Of a stretch of DNA of 64,000 nt, positions 53,605 through 62,031 are shown piece after piece. The position numbers were made by a program, and so were the translations under genes. How positions within the stretch are numbered: the stretch's first letter is position 1; every line of letters starts with the position of its first letter. Source of the DNA: Xanthomonas hyacinthi (GTDB taxonomy: Bacteria > Pseudomonadota > Gammaproteobacteria > Xanthomonadales > Xanthomonadaceae); the NCBI RefSeq assembly GCF_009769165.1, contig NZ_CP043476.1, positions 3,231,001-3,295,000 of the forward strand, in the 5' to 3' direction. The notes under the pieces are model-generated. The model did not search any database and was not told the DNA's origin. It saw only the letters and a program-made list of their open reading frames with translations.

Positions 53605-55473
53605 CTAGAATGCGCCCCACCAGGCCATCGACATCAGGTTGACCATCAGCACCACCACCGCGGTATAGATCAGCGACAGCGGCGTGCCGACGCGCCACAG
53701 TTCGCGCGGCTGGTAGTTGGCCGGGCCGGTGATCATCGAGATCACCGGGTTGGACGCGGTCATCAGGTTGTTGGAGGCCGACAGCGCCACGATCAGCGCG
53801 AACGCGGTGGGATTGCCGCCGGCGGCCAGCGCCAGGTTGACCGCGATCGGCACCATCACGATGGTCGCGCCGACGTGGCTGATGACCAGCGAGAACGCGG
53901 TGGTCAGCAGCGCCAGCGCGATCTCCAGCGCCCACACCGGCACGCCTTCGGGCAGCCGCGCGATGGTATGGCCGGCGACCCACGCCGCCGCGCCGCTGCT
54001 GTCCATCGCCCAGCCCAGCGGGATCAGCCCGGCCATCATGAAGATGGTCTTCCAGTTGATCGAGGCGTAGGCCTCGTCCATGCGCAGCACGCCGGTCAGC
54101 AGCATGCCGGCCACGCCGGTCATCAGGGTCAGCGCCACCGGCAGCTTGCTGGTCAGCGCGATCAGGATGGTCAGGGCGAAGATCGTCATCGCGATCTTGA
54201 ACTTGTGCGGGCGGTGCTCGCCCTTCGGATAATCGGTGACGACCACGAAGTCGCGACTTTCCGAGGCCTGCGCCAGGTCCTGCCAGATGCTGTGGAACAC
54301 CAGCATGTCGCCGGCGCGCAGCGGCACCTTGCGCACGTCCTCGCGGATCACCTGCTTGTCGCGGTTGATCGCCAGCAGGCTGATCCCGGCCTGCTTGCGC
54401 AGGCGCAGCTCGGCCGCGCTCTTGCCGATGAAGCGCGAGGTCGGCGGGATCACCGCCTCGGAGATGCCGGCGCGGCTGGGATTGAACAGGTCGCCGAGAT
54501 TGCGCAGCCGCGAGGACAGGCGCAGGAACTGGTTCTGCGCGAAATCGGCCACCTGCTGGCGCGCGCCCATCACCCCGAGCACGCTGCCGACCCAGATGCG
54601 CATGTCCGCCGGCGGCGCCAGGCGGGTGTCGTTGCCGGTCTTCAGGGCCAGCAGCAGCGGCGCGTCGTGCACCGTCTCGGCCTCGCCCAGGGTCATGCCG
54701 ACCAGCGGGCTGTCGGCGCTGACGATCAGTTCGAACACATCGCCTTCGATGCCGTAGGTGCGCGCGAAGTAGCTCTCGGTGCGCGCCGGGGTGACCCCGT
54801 TGTTGATCAGCTGCTCCTCTTCCATCAGCGTGCGGTCGCCGCGCACGCGGAAGTAGATCAGCGACGCCAGCAGCAGCGCCACGCCGATCGGCAGCGGCGC
54901 GAACATGCGCAGCGGCTCGATCGTGGCCATGCCCGAGGGCAGGTTGTTGTTGGCCGACTGCAGCAGGTCGTTGAGCAGGATCAGCGGCGAGTTGCCGACC
55001 ATGGTCAGCGCGCCGCCCATCACGATCGCCGCGGCGATCGGCAGCAGTAGCCGCTGCAGGGTCAGCCCGGTGCGCGCGGCCAGGCGCGAGGCCACCGGCA
55101 GGTACAGCGCCATCACCGAGGGATTCTGCATGAACGAGGAATTGAGCCCGGCGATGCCGGTGGTCAGCAGCATCAGCCGCTCTTCCACGCCGTGCGCGCG
55201 GCGCAGCAGCCACGACGCCAGCCGGTTCAGCGCGCCGGTGCGCTCCAGCCCGGCGCCGAGGATGGTGGTGGCGATGATGCTCATCACCGCGTTGCCGGAG
55301 AAGCCGCTGAACAGCTCCTCCGGCGCGATCAGCCCGGTCACCCCGAGCACCACCAGCACCACCAGCGCGACCACGTCGGCGCGGATGCGCTCGAACACGA
55401 ACATCGCCATCGTGAAGCCGACCAGCCCGAGCACGAGCTTCATATCGGTGGTCAGCGTCAGCGCGGTGTCCAT
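53605..55473 (-). CDS. SLC13-type permease with TrkA-C domains
   Basis: A 622-residue inner-membrane carrier. It has a DASS/SLC13-type membrane part in two halves (N-terminal about 1-210 and C-terminal about 400-620) with SSFMQNPSVMALYLPVASRL, GGALTMVGNSPLIL and SASNNLMTASNPV. Between them are two soluble TrkA-C (RCK C-terminal) domains, with TYGIEGDVFELIVSADSPLVG and FIGKSAAELRLRKQAGISLLA (each cited in part). Such proteins move dicarboxylates, sulfate or other anions with Na+; the cargo is not evident. The gene follows trmB after a GGGAATC inverted repeat. Confidence 0.88.
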   Translation of the reverse strand: MDTALTLTTDMKLVLGLVGFTMAMFVFERIRADVVALVVLVVLGVTGLIAPEELFSGFSGNAVMSIIATTILGAGLERTGALNRLASWLLRRAHGVEERLMLLTTGIAGLNSSFMQNPSVMALYLPVASRLAARTGLTLQRLLLPIAAAIVMGGALTMVGNSPLILLNDLLQSANNNLPSGMATIEPLRMFAPLPIGVALLLASLIYFRVRGDRTLMEEEQLINNGVTPARTESYFARTYGIEGDVFELIVSADSPLVGMTLGEAETVHDAPLLLALKTGNDTRLAPPADMRIWVGSVLGVMGARQQVADFAQNQFLRLSSRLRNLGDLFNPSRAGISEAVIPPTSRFIGKSAAELRLRKQAGISLLAINRDKQVIREDVRKVPLRAGDMLVFHSIWQDLAQASESRDFVVVTDYPKGEHRPHKFKIAMTIFALTILIALTSKLPVALTLMTGVAGMLLTGVLRMDEAYASINWKTIFMMAGLIPLGWAMDSSGAAAWVAGHTIARLPEGVPVWALEIALALLTTAFSLVISHVGATIVMVPIAVNLALAAGGNPTAFALIVALSASNNLMTASNPVISMITGPANYQPRELWRVGTPLSLIYTAVVVLMVNLMSMAWWGAF

Positions 55474-55476
55474 GCG

Positions 55477-55600
55477 GGGCCGGGAATGGGGAATCGGGAA
55501 TGGAGAATGGCAGAAGCGACGGTCTGACGCAGTTGGCGCTATGCGGATACCGGGGGCGGTTGCTGTTCCGATTCCCCATTCCCTAGGGCCGATTCCCGGT
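55477..55600. repeat. Inverted GGGAATC heptamer repeat between trmB and the SLC13 gene
   Basis: The left arm GGCCGGGAATGGGGAATCGG is mirrored by CGATTCCCCATTCCCTAGGG and CGATTCCCGG after about 45 bases. It overlaps the last 20 or so codons of trmB, whose tail ALGNGES is translated from it. Confidence 0.7.
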
Positions 55601-56324
55601 CGTACAGCAAATCCCACACCCCATGGCCCAGCTTCTGGCCACGGGTCTCGAAATGGGTCTGCGGGCGCCAGTCCGGGCGCGGCACGTGGCCGCGCGGGCC
55701 GGCGCGGTTGACCAGGCCGGCGGTGGCATCGAGCACGTCCCACATCTGCTCGGCGTAGTCGGCCCAGTCGGTGGCCGCGTGCAGGCGGCCGCCGGCGCGC
55801 AGCTTGCGCACCAGCAGTGCGGCGAACGCCGGCTGCAGCAGGCGGCGCTTGGTGTGGCGCTTCTTGTGCCACGGGTCGGGGAAGTAGATGCGCACCTCGT
55901 CCAGCGCGCCGTCGGCGATCTCGTGCTCCAGCACTTCCACCGCGTCGTGGTGGTACAGGCGCACGTGTTCGCTGGCGTCGGCGGCCAGCGCGTTCAACAC
56001 GCGGCCCACGCCGGGCGCGTGCACCTCGATGCCGATGTAGTCGCGGGCCGGGTCGTGGCGTGCGGCGAAGCGCAGCGCCTCGCCGTTGCCGAAGCCAATC
56101 TCCAGCACCTTGGGCGCGGTGCGGCCGAAGGTGGCGTCGAGATCGCGCGGCTGGCCGGCGTAGTCCAGGCCGAAACGCGGCCACAGCGCGTCGAACGCGC
56201 GCTGCTGGGCGGGGGTGAAGCGGCCCTGGCGCAGCACGAAACTGCGCACCTGACGGCGGCCTTCCTCGATGGTGAAGGGCTTGGGCGGGGTCTTGGCGCC
56301 GGCGCTGGAGAACGGATCGGTCAT
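55539..56324 (-). CDS. trmB: tRNA (guanine-N7-)-methyltransferase
   Basis: A 261-residue SAM methyltransferase that forms m7G46 in tRNA. The SAM site is [16 protein letters not shown], followed by the family motif [16 protein letters not shown] and the acidic [12 protein letters not shown]. The normal C-terminal end is near [10 protein letters not shown]; the last residues ([16 protein letters not shown]) come from a repeat arm at 55561-55600 and look like an accidental extension. It starts eight bases after thiG and is part of thiS-thiG-trmB. Confidence 0.95.
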   Translation of the reverse strand: MTDPFSSAGAKTPPKPFTIEEGRRQVRSFVLRQGRFTPAQQRAFDALWPRFGLDYAGQPRDLDATFGRTAPKVLEIGFGNGEALRFAARHDPARDYIGIEVHAPGVGRVLNALAADASEHVRLYHHDAVEVLEHEIADGALDEVRIYFPDPWHKKRHTKRRLLQPAFAALLVRKLRAGGRLHAATDWADYAEQMWDVLDATAGLVNRAGPRGHVPRPDWRPQTHFETRGQKLGHGVWDLLYDRESALGNGESEQQPPPVSA

Positions 56325-56332
56325 GCGCGGCC

Positions 56333-57127
56333 TCAGCCGATCAGCCCGTCGACCGGCGACGACGCACTGGCGTAGCGCTTGCGCGGGATGCGACCGGCCA
56401 GGAACGCCTCGCGCCCGGCCTCGACCGCCTTGCGCATCGCGCTGGCCATCAGCACCGGGTTGCGCGCGCCGGCGATGGCGGTGTTCATCAGCACGCCGTC
56501 GCAGCCCAGTTCCATTGCGATCGCCGCGTCCGAGGCGGTGCCGACACCGGCGTCGACGATGATCGGCACCTTGGCGTTGTCGATGATCTCCAGCAGGTTG
56601 TAGCGGTTCTGGATGCCCAGCCCGGAGCCGATCGGCGCGGCCAGCGGCATCACCGCCACGCAGCCGATCTCCTCCAGGCGCTTGGCCAGGATCGGGTCGT
56701 CGCTGGTATAGACCATCACCTCGAACCCGTCGGCGACCAGGATCTCGGCGGCCTTCAGGGTCTGCACCACGTCCGGGAACAGGGTGCGCTGGTCGCCGAG
56801 CACTTCCAGCTTGGTCAGGTTGTGGCCGTCGAGCAGTTCGCGCGCCAGGCGGCAGGTGCGCACCGCGTCTTCGGCGGTGTAGCAGCCGGCCGTGTTGGGC
56901 AGGATGGTGTAGCGCTCCGGCGGCAGCACGTCGAGCAGATTGGGCTCGCCCGGATTCTGGCCGATGTTGGAGCGGCGGATCGCCACGGTGACGATTTGCG
57001 CGGCGGCGGCCTCGGTGGCCTGCCGGGTCTGTTCGAGGTCGGCGAACTTGCCGGTGCCGGTGAGCAGGCGCGAGCGGTAGGGCTTGCCGGCGATCAGCAG
57101 CGCATCGTGGGGGGCGGGAGCGTTCAT
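56333..57127 (-). CDS. thiG: Thiazole synthase
   Basis: A 264-residue TIM-barrel thiazole synthase. Visible family segments are [10 protein letters not shown], the [10 protein letters not shown] strand (with the RR-N signature), [14 protein letters not shown] and LEVLGD. The phosphate-binding end is [13 protein letters not shown] and [13 protein letters not shown]. It builds the thiazole phosphate of thiamine from DXP, glycine imine or dehydroglycine and ThiS thiocarboxylate. It lies 67 bp behind thiS and eight bp before trmB. Confidence 0.96.
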   Translation of the reverse strand: MNAPAPHDALLIAGKPYRSRLLTGTGKFADLEQTRQATEAAAAQIVTVAIRRSNIGQNPGEPNLLDVLPPERYTILPNTAGCYTAEDAVRTCRLARELLDGHNLTKLEVLGDQRTLFPDVVQTLKAAEILVADGFEVMVYTSDDPILAKRLEEIGCVAVMPLAAPIGSGLGIQNRYNLLEIIDNAKVPIIVDAGVGTASDAAIAMELGCDGVLMNTAIAGARNPVLMASAMRKAVEAGREAFLAGRIPRKRYASASSPVDGLIG

Positions 57128-57194
57128 CGCCGGATTATCGCCCATCGCACCCGGCGCTGCCGAGTCGGGCGCCGCGCATCGCGCCGCGCGGGAT

Positions 57195-57395
57195 TCAGCC
57201 GCCGCCCAGCGCGTGCACGATCTCGATCCGGTCGCCGTCGCGCAGCGCGTGCGCGGCATGCGCGCCGCGCGGCACGATCGTGCCGTTGACCTCGACCGCG
57301 ACCCGGCGCTGCGCCAGCCCTTCCTCGAGCAGCAGGGCGGCGACGGTGGTGTGGGGCTGCAAGGGGCGGACCTGGCCGTTCAATTCGATGTTCAT
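57195..57395 (-). CDS. thiS: Sulfur carrier protein ThiS
   Basis: A 66-residue ubiquitin-like sulfur carrier ending in a diglycine (HALGGG), the site of adenylation and thiocarboxylation. [12 protein letters not shown] is the usual ThiS start, so the ATG at 57395 is preferred over the seven-codon longer frame. It donates sulfur to ThiG, encoded next. No thiF or thiamine riboswitch was recognised next to it. Confidence 0.95.
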   Translation of the reverse strand: MNIELNGQVRPLQPHTTVAALLLEEGLAQRRVAVEVNGTIVPRGAHAAHALRDGDRIEIVHALGGG

Positions 57396-57550
57396 GGCAT
57401 CCATTGTGCAATGCATGCCGCCGCGCGCGCGATGTATTGCGGCAGTGCAACGTGAGCGTGAGGGGCAGAGGTGAAATCATGCCTGCCATGCGGCTGCGTA
57501 TGTTCTGGCCGCTCCCTGCGTCACCGTCATTATCGCCTGGGAGGGCATCC

Positions 57551-59371
57551 ATGACTTCGTCCATCCGTCCACTCCGTTCGCTGCTGGCTGCCGCGATCGT
57601 GCTCGCCGCCGCACCCGCGTTCGCGCAGCAGACCTACAGCCGCACCGTGTTCTTCGGCGACAGCCTGACCGACGCCGGCTACTACCGGCCGCTGCTGCCG
57701 GCCTCGGCGCAGGCGGTGACCGGCCAGTTCACGACCAATCCGGACTGGGTCTGGGCGCAGTACATCGCCGACTACTACGGCACCAACGGCCACGCCAACG
57801 GCAATGGCCAGATCGGCGACGACTACGCTGCCGGCAACGCCCGCGTCGGCGTGGCCAATCCCAGCGCGCTGGGCGTGGCGCCGTCGCTGGCCACGCAGGC
57901 CAGCAACTATCTGGCCGCCAACGGCGGCAAGGCCGACCCGAACGCGCTGTACAGCGTGTGGGGCGGCGCCAACGACCTGCTCGCGGTGGCGGACGGCGCA
58001 CCGGCGCAGAGCACCATCGGCAGCGCGGTGACCTCGGAGGTGGGCATCGTCGCCAGCCTGCGGGGCGCCGGCGCGCGCTATGTCCTGGTCGCCGCCATTC
58101 CCGACGTCGGCCTCACCCCGCGCTTCCGCGCCGGCGGCGCCACGGCGATGGCGCAGGGCACCGCGCTGGCCAGCAGCTACAACAGCGCGCTGTTCGCCGG
58201 GCTGAAGAGCGCCGGGCTGCAGGTGATCCCGGTGGATACCTTCCACCTGCTGCAGGAAGTGATCGCCAGCCCGTCCACCTACGGTTTCAGCAACTCCACC
58301 GGCACCGCCTGCCAGCCGCAGATCACCGCGCAGTCGCTGACCTGCAACCCGACCAGCTACGTCAGCGCCGATGCGGCCGACAGCTACGTGTTCGCCGACG
58401 GCATCCATCCGACCGGCCGCACCCACGAGATCCTGGCCCAGTACGCGCTGTCGATCCTGGAAGGCCCGCGTCTGCAGCAGGTGCTGAGCCACTCGGCCGA
58501 GGTCACCGGCCGCGCGCGCGCCGACCAGGTCGCCTGGCACGTCGACGGCCGCGCGGAAGCGGACGGCCTGCGCTGGTGGGGCAACCTGCGCGGCGACATG
58601 CAGCGCTACGCGCACGGCGACCTGTACGATGGCCTGGCCCCGGCCGGCCTGTTCGGCGTGGACTGGTCGCGCGGCGAGTGGGTGTTCGGCGGCTTCGGCG
58701 GCTTCGGCCGCGTGGATGCCGACTTCGGCAACCGCGGCGGCGACTACACCCAGGACGACAGCACCCTGGGCGGCTTCGCCGGCTGGTACGGCGAACACGC
58801 CTGGGTCAACGCCCAGGTCAGTTACAGCTGGCTGAGCTACGACGTCAAGCGCAAGGTCAACCTCGGCCCGGCCACCATCGAGCACAACGGGTCGCCGGAC
58901 GGCAGCAACCTGACCGCGGCGCTGCAGGGCGGCTACGAATTCGGCCAGGGCGCGTTCAAGCACGGCCCGGTGGCGGCGGCGATCTGGCAGAAGGTCAAGC
59001 TCGACGGCTACACCGAGAGCAACCCCAACTCCAGCGCGCTGGGCTACTACGACCAGGACGTCGAGTCGCTGGTCGGCCGCGTCGGCTGGAAGGCCAGCCT
59101 CGACGCCGGCGCGGTGAAGCCGTACCTGCAGGCGACCTACGACCACGAGTTCAAGAAGGGCGAGCAGGCCACCGCGTGGCTGCAGACCATGCCCGAGCTG
59201 GGCGCCTACGCGGTGCCGGGCCTGGCCATCGACCGCAACTACGCCTCGGTGGTGCTGGGCGCGCGGACCAGGCTGTGGGGCCTGGAAAGCAATGTCGGCA
59301 TCGCCGCCAGCAGCGGCCAGAGCCGCGCGCACGACACCTCGCTGTTCGTGAACTTCGGCGGCAGCTTCTGA
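57551..59371 (+). CDS. Autotransporter GDSL esterase/lipase
   Basis: A 606-residue outer-membrane autotransporter. The signal peptide ends near APAFAQQ. The GDSL passenger (about 30-330) has block I FFGDSLTD (nucleophile S38), GGANDLL (block III) and DGIHPTGRTHE (block V, Asp and His). The beta-barrel translocator covers about 335-606, with alternating strands and a final VNFGGSF. It matches EstA/EstP-like esterases exposed on the cell surface. ATG 57551 has GGGAGGGC upstream. A 15-bp hairpin follows the stop codon. Confidence 0.94.
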   Translation: MTSSIRPLRSLLAAAIVLAAAPAFAQQTYSRTVFFGDSLTDAGYYRPLLPASAQAVTGQFTTNPDWVWAQYIADYYGTNGHANGNGQIGDDYAAGNARVGVANPSALGVAPSLATQASNYLAANGGKADPNALYSVWGGANDLLAVADGAPAQSTIGSAVTSEVGIVASLRGAGARYVLVAAIPDVGLTPRFRAGGATAMAQGTALASSYNSALFAGLKSAGLQVIPVDTFHLLQEVIASPSTYGFSNSTGTACQPQITAQSLTCNPTSYVSADAADSYVFADGIHPTGRTHEILAQYALSILEGPRLQQVLSHSAEVTGRARADQVAWHVDGRAEADGLRWWGNLRGDMQRYAHGDLYDGLAPAGLFGVDWSRGEWVFGGFGGFGRVDADFGNRGGDYTQDDSTLGGFAGWYGEHAWVNAQVSYSWLSYDVKRKVNLGPATIEHNGSPDGSNLTAALQGGYEFGQGAFKHGPVAAAIWQKVKLDGYTESNPNSSALGYYDQDVESLVGRVGWKASLDAGAVKPYLQATYDHEFKKGEQATAWLQTMPELGAYAVPGLAIDRNYASVVLGARTRLWGLESNVGIAASSGQSRAHDTSLFVNFGGSF

Positions 59372-59387
59372 GCGCGGTATCGCTGTT

Positions 59388-59424
59388 GTCCAGCATGCCC
59401 GGCCATGCGCCGGGCATGCTGGAC
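59388..59424 (+). terminator. Hairpin terminator after the autotransporter gene
   Basis: GTCCAGCATGCCCGG and its exact complement form a 15-bp stem with a seven-base loop, 16 bases after the stop codon. Only a short TTC follows, so termination may need help. Confidence 0.6.
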
Positions 59425-59453
59425 TTCAGGAACGGGCGCCGCCGAAACGGCCC

Positions 59454-59523
59454 TTTGTGGGAGGGGCTTCCAGCCCCGACGCATTATTGATAAGGCGTCG
59501 GGGCTGGAAGCCCCTCCCACAAA
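59454..59523. repeat. Perfect 29-bp inverted repeat (REP-like)
   Basis: TTTGTGGGAGGGGCTTCCAG plus CCCCGACGC is exactly mirrored after a 12-base loop (ATTATTGATAAG). It is the same broad family as the repeats at 31990 and 32114, with a CTTCCAGCCCCGAC core. It lies between the autotransporter and the tRNA gene and may also end transcription in both directions. Confidence 0.75.
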
Positions 59524-59652
59524 AATCCCAGATGCAAGTACTGGCAGCTACTGGCAGCGCGATCGCTCAAGCGCCGGCCCCCCATCGCTGCAGCTCGGTC
59601 GCGCCGATTTCTTGCGCAACCGCCGACCCACCGCATAGACTGCACCGGCGAC

Positions 59653-59726
59653 GCGGGCGTAGCTCAATGGTAGAGCTGTAGCTTCCCAAGCTACTGACGT
59701 GGGTTCGATTCCCATCGCCCGCTCCA
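59653..59726 (+). tRNA. tRNA-Gly(CCC)
   Basis: A complete 74-base cloverleaf. The acceptor stem GCGGGCG pairs with CGCCCGC, followed by T and an encoded CCA. The D arm is AGCTCAATGGTAGAGCT, the anticodon arm GTAGC-TTCCCAA-GCTAC has anticodon CCC, and the T arm contains GGTTCGATTCC. It reads glycine GGG codons. The sequence after it carries an integrase remnant, so its 3' end may once have served as an attachment site. Confidence 0.97.
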
Positions 59727-60199
59727 GTTGTGGGAATTTCAGCGCTAACTCATTGATTGCGCTGACTATCTTCCAAGGCTGAAGACGACCTCGAACGACC
59801 TCCCGAGGTATCGTTTGAGGTACCGTTTGCCAAAGCCCCACTTGCTGATCAGGCGCTCAGGCCGCTACGTGCGCTTCCTGGTTCCTGCTGACTTGCAGGG
59901 GCGAGTCGGCTCACGTTTTCTCGTTCGCGCCTTCTATCCTCCCCCAGGCGATACCCCGGCCGAGGTGTTTTTCAACGAGGACAGCCTTGCGCTTCGTGCG
60001 CGAATCCACCGCCTCTGAGTCGAGCTGCTCCCGCATTTTCGACCCGGGCGATGGCGCGATGTAGCCCTGGTATCTGTCGCGACGGATTCGATCGGCGGCC
60101 TTGTCGCGATCGATGCCCGAGATCAGCGCTCAGTCGCGGCGACAGCCTGTAAACGGCTCCGAAAAACGCTGTGGCCGCCTCGACGCGCTTGCAGGACGC
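59727..60199. other. Degenerate region downstream of tRNA-Gly
   Basis: About 470 bases that hold the integrase remnant at 59815-60018 and no intact gene. GC is lower than in the neighbouring genes up to about 60150. No direct repeat of the tRNA 3' end longer than about 11 bases was seen in the window. Confidence 0.45.
59815..60018 (+). pseudogene. N-terminal remnant of a tyrosine recombinase (integrase)
   Basis: A 67-residue frame starting with TTG. It opens RYRLPKPHLLIRRSGRYVRF and continues LVPADLQGRVGSRFLVRAFY, the typical arm-binding N-terminus of phage-type integrases found right after tRNA genes. It ends after about 65 residues with no catalytic Arg/His/Tyr domain, so it is a decayed fragment. 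Position immediately after tRNA-Gly supports an old integration event. Confidence 0.55.
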
Positions 60200-60679
60200 T
60201 CACCTGGAATCCGGCGCTGGCCGGGTGTCCGGGCCAGCGTTGGCCTTGATCCAGGCGTCGCGCTGCGGCGGGGTCATCGCTTCCCAGCGATCGCGCAGCG
60301 CCTTGCGCTGCTCCGGCGGCAATGCGCGCATGCGCTCGAACAGCACGCGCGCCTCTTCACGCTGTTGCGGACGCATGTCTTCGTAGCGGCGTGCGCCCTT
60401 GCGCGCGCGTTCGCGCTGCTCGGGAGTCATCGTCTGCCAGCGCTGCGCATGTTCGAACATCCTGCGTCGCTGTTGCTGTGCATCGTTCCAGCGTTGCCGT
60501 ATCGGCGCGATCAGCAACTCGCGCTGCTGCGCGCTCAGGTGCTCCCAGTCCGGCAGCGGCGGGCCCGCATCGGCGTCGGCATCCGGCGGCGGCGGCGCGG
60601 CGAACGCCGCCAGCGGAGCGGCACCGGCCAGCAGGGCCAGCGTCAGCGAGATGCGGATCAGGCGGTTCATCGTGTTCAT
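60200..60679 (-). CDS. Exported DUF3106-like protein
   Basis: A 159-residue protein with a signal peptide (ends AAFAAPPPP) and a charged, helical body built from repeated MTPEQRERAR, MRPQQREEAR, LPPEQRKALR and MTPPQRDAW modules, the hallmark of DUF3106. It is probably periplasmic. The start overlaps the upstream membrane protein gene as ATGA, and both follow an ECF sigma factor, so the three are one operon. Repeats of this type resemble periplasmic stress sensors (CpxP/RseB-like in shape), but this is only a guess. Confidence 0.75.
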   Translation of the reverse strand: MNTMNRLIRISLTLALLAGAAPLAAFAAPPPPDADADAGPPLPDWEHLSAQQRELLIAPIRQRWNDAQQQRRRMFEHAQRWQTMTPEQRERARKGARRYEDMRPQQREEARVLFERMRALPPEQRKALRDRWEAMTPPQRDAWIKANAGPDTRPAPDSR

Positions 60680-61098
60680 TCCATCGCCAGCGAGTTATCG
60701 GAACCCAGCCACAGGTACAGGTCGGGGTTTTCTTCGAGCAGCCCGGCCGCGGCGTCGTCGCCGTCGCCTTGCTGGGCGACGCTCGCCGATACCGCCGACG
60801 CTGCCGACACCGCCGTCGCCGCGGGAGCGCCGGCGACGCTCGCCGCCGGGATGGCGACGGGCAGCGCCGGGCGCAGCAACAGGTGCATGCCGAATGCAGC
60901 GCCGAGCAGCGCCGGTGCCGCCGCCAGCAGCCAGCCCCGGCGTCGCGCCGGAGCGGCCTGCGCGCGGCTGTGGCTGGCGTCGTGGCGGGCGCCGCGCAGT
61001 CGCGCCAGGGTCTGCGCCGGCAGCGCCCGCAGCGAGGCCTGGTGCAGGCGGCGCATCTGCGCGTCGAACGCGGCCGAATGTGTGGTGTCGGGTTTCAC
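60676..61098 (-). CDS. Membrane protein downstream of the sigma factor (anti-sigma candidate)
   Basis: A 140-residue protein starting with GTG. The N-terminal 55 residues are cytoplasmic and basic, followed by a membrane segment (GWLLAAAPALLGAAFGMHLL) and a periplasmic part of Ala/Ser-rich sequence ending DLYLWLGSDNSLAME. It overlaps the sigma factor gene as GTGA and the DUF3106 gene as ATGA. The position and single membrane span fit a small anti-sigma factor or DUF3619-type protein, although the HxxxCxxC zinc motif is absent. Confidence 0.65.
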   Translation of the reverse strand: MKPDTTHSAAFDAQMRRLHQASLRALPAQTLARLRGARHDASHSRAQAAPARRRGWLLAAAPALLGAAFGMHLLLRPALPVAIPAASVAGAPAATAVSAASAVSASVAQQGDGDDAAAGLLEENPDLYLWLGSDNSLAME

Positions 61099-61676
61099 CG
61101 GAGGTCCTCCAGATGTTTCTGCAACGCTTCGCGGGCGCGCGACAGGTGGGTCTTGACCGAGCCTTCGGAGCAGCCCATCGCGCGTGCGGCGGTGGCCACG
61201 TCCAGCTCTTCGAGCACGCGCAGGGTGAAGGCTTCGCGCTGCCGCGCCGGCAGGGTGCGCAATGCCGTGACCAGCCGCGCATGCGTCTGCCGCTGCTCGT
61301 GGCGCTGCGCCGGACTGGGACCTTCGTCGGCCCAGTCCGGCTGGCTGTCCTCGCTGCGTTCGCGGGCCGGCGCCCAGAAGCGCAGGCGGAAGCCGCGGCG
61401 GCGCTGCAGGTCGATGATGCGCCGGCGCAGGATGCTCCAGAACAGCGGGGTCCATTCCTGTGCCGGCCGCTCGCGGTAGGCGAGCAGCTTGATCATCGCG
61501 TCCTGCACCGCATCCAGCGCATCCTCGCGCTGGCGCAGGCCGGCCTCGGCGAAGCGGAACGCGCGTGGGCCGATTTCGGCCAGGAACGCGTCCAGCGACA
61601 CCGGCAGCGGACGCACAGCGTCGTCGCTGTCGATGTCGGTCGATGGGGGGGCGAGGGCGGGCGTACTCACCAGCAC
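61095..61676 (-). CDS. ECF-type RNA polymerase sigma factor
   Basis: A 193-residue sigma-70 family factor of the ECF group. Region 2 lies at about 25-95 (AFRFAEAGLRQREDALDAVQDAM, given in part, and WSILRRRIIDLQRR), and region 4 at about 130-185, with TLPARQREAFTLRVLEELDV and MGCSEGSVKTHLSRAREAL. It starts with GTG after AGGAAG. It forms an operon with a membrane protein and a DUF3106 protein, typical of an envelope-stress module. Target genes are unknown. Confidence 0.92.
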   Translation of the reverse strand: MLVSTPALAPPSTDIDSDDAVRPLPVSLDAFLAEIGPRAFRFAEAGLRQREDALDAVQDAMIKLLAYRERPAQEWTPLFWSILRRRIIDLQRRRGFRLRFWAPARERSEDSQPDWADEGPSPAQRHEQRQTHARLVTALRTLPARQREAFTLRVLEELDVATAARAMGCSEGSVKTHLSRAREALQKHLEDLR

Positions 61677-62031
61677 AGCTTAGCTTCCTGGCGCGGGGAT
61701 ACCGTAGATAACGCGCCGCCGCCGCAGGGGTTGACCGGCCATCGGGTCGGTTGCCGCCGGTTGCCGCCGACCTAGGGCGTGTCATCCATCCCCGAGCAGG
61801 CCGCGCGCGCAGGAGCGGCCCGACGGGTTGGGTCTGGCAGCCCGTCAGCCGGCGCCGTGCGGCTTGACCCGACCACCCGTCAGCGCTGCGCCACGCGCCA
61901 CCAGTTGACGGCCTGCCGGACCCAACGCGGCCTACTCGGGAATGGATGACGTGCGCTACAGCCATCGCCCGCCGATTCAGTACGCGGTTATGATTGCGGC
62001 GGTTGGGCGCGGCGCCCGGGAGAAGCGAGTA
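61677..62031. other. Intergenic region with a MITE-like element
   Basis: About 355 bases between the divergent sigma factor and pntAb genes. Most of it is the element at 61772-61959. Promoters for both genes should lie in the remaining bases. Confidence 0.5.
61772..61959. mobile_element. MITE-like element with 33-bp imperfect terminal inverted repeats
   Basis: A 188-base element. The left end CTAGGGCGTGTCATCCATCC continues CCGAGCAGGCCGC, and the right end is its near-exact complement (GCGGCCTACTCGGGAATGG then ATGACGTGCGC). Inside are GGGTTGGGTCT and GGACCCAACG blocks, also found in the partial copy at 48730-48782, and a third fragment is at 15405-15423. It has no coding sequence. CTAG at the end and the small size resemble non-autonomous elements moved by an IS5-type transposase, which is inferred. 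Confidence 0.65.

Noticed and set aside
53167..55050. 627-residue plus-strand frame across the SLC13 gene
   Set aside because: Antisense shadow; the minus strand encodes membrane segments and TrkA-C domains with normal features.
59548..59841. A 97-residue minus-strand frame containing MGIEPTSVAWEATALPLSYA
   Set aside because: This is the well-known false protein read from the antisense of a tRNA gene; it overlaps tRNA-Gly exactly.
61964..61974. CCATCGCCCGC as a second att site matching the tRNA-Gly 3' end
   Set aside because: Only 11 bases match in GC-rich DNA, which can occur by chance, and it sits at the edge of an unrelated repeat element.
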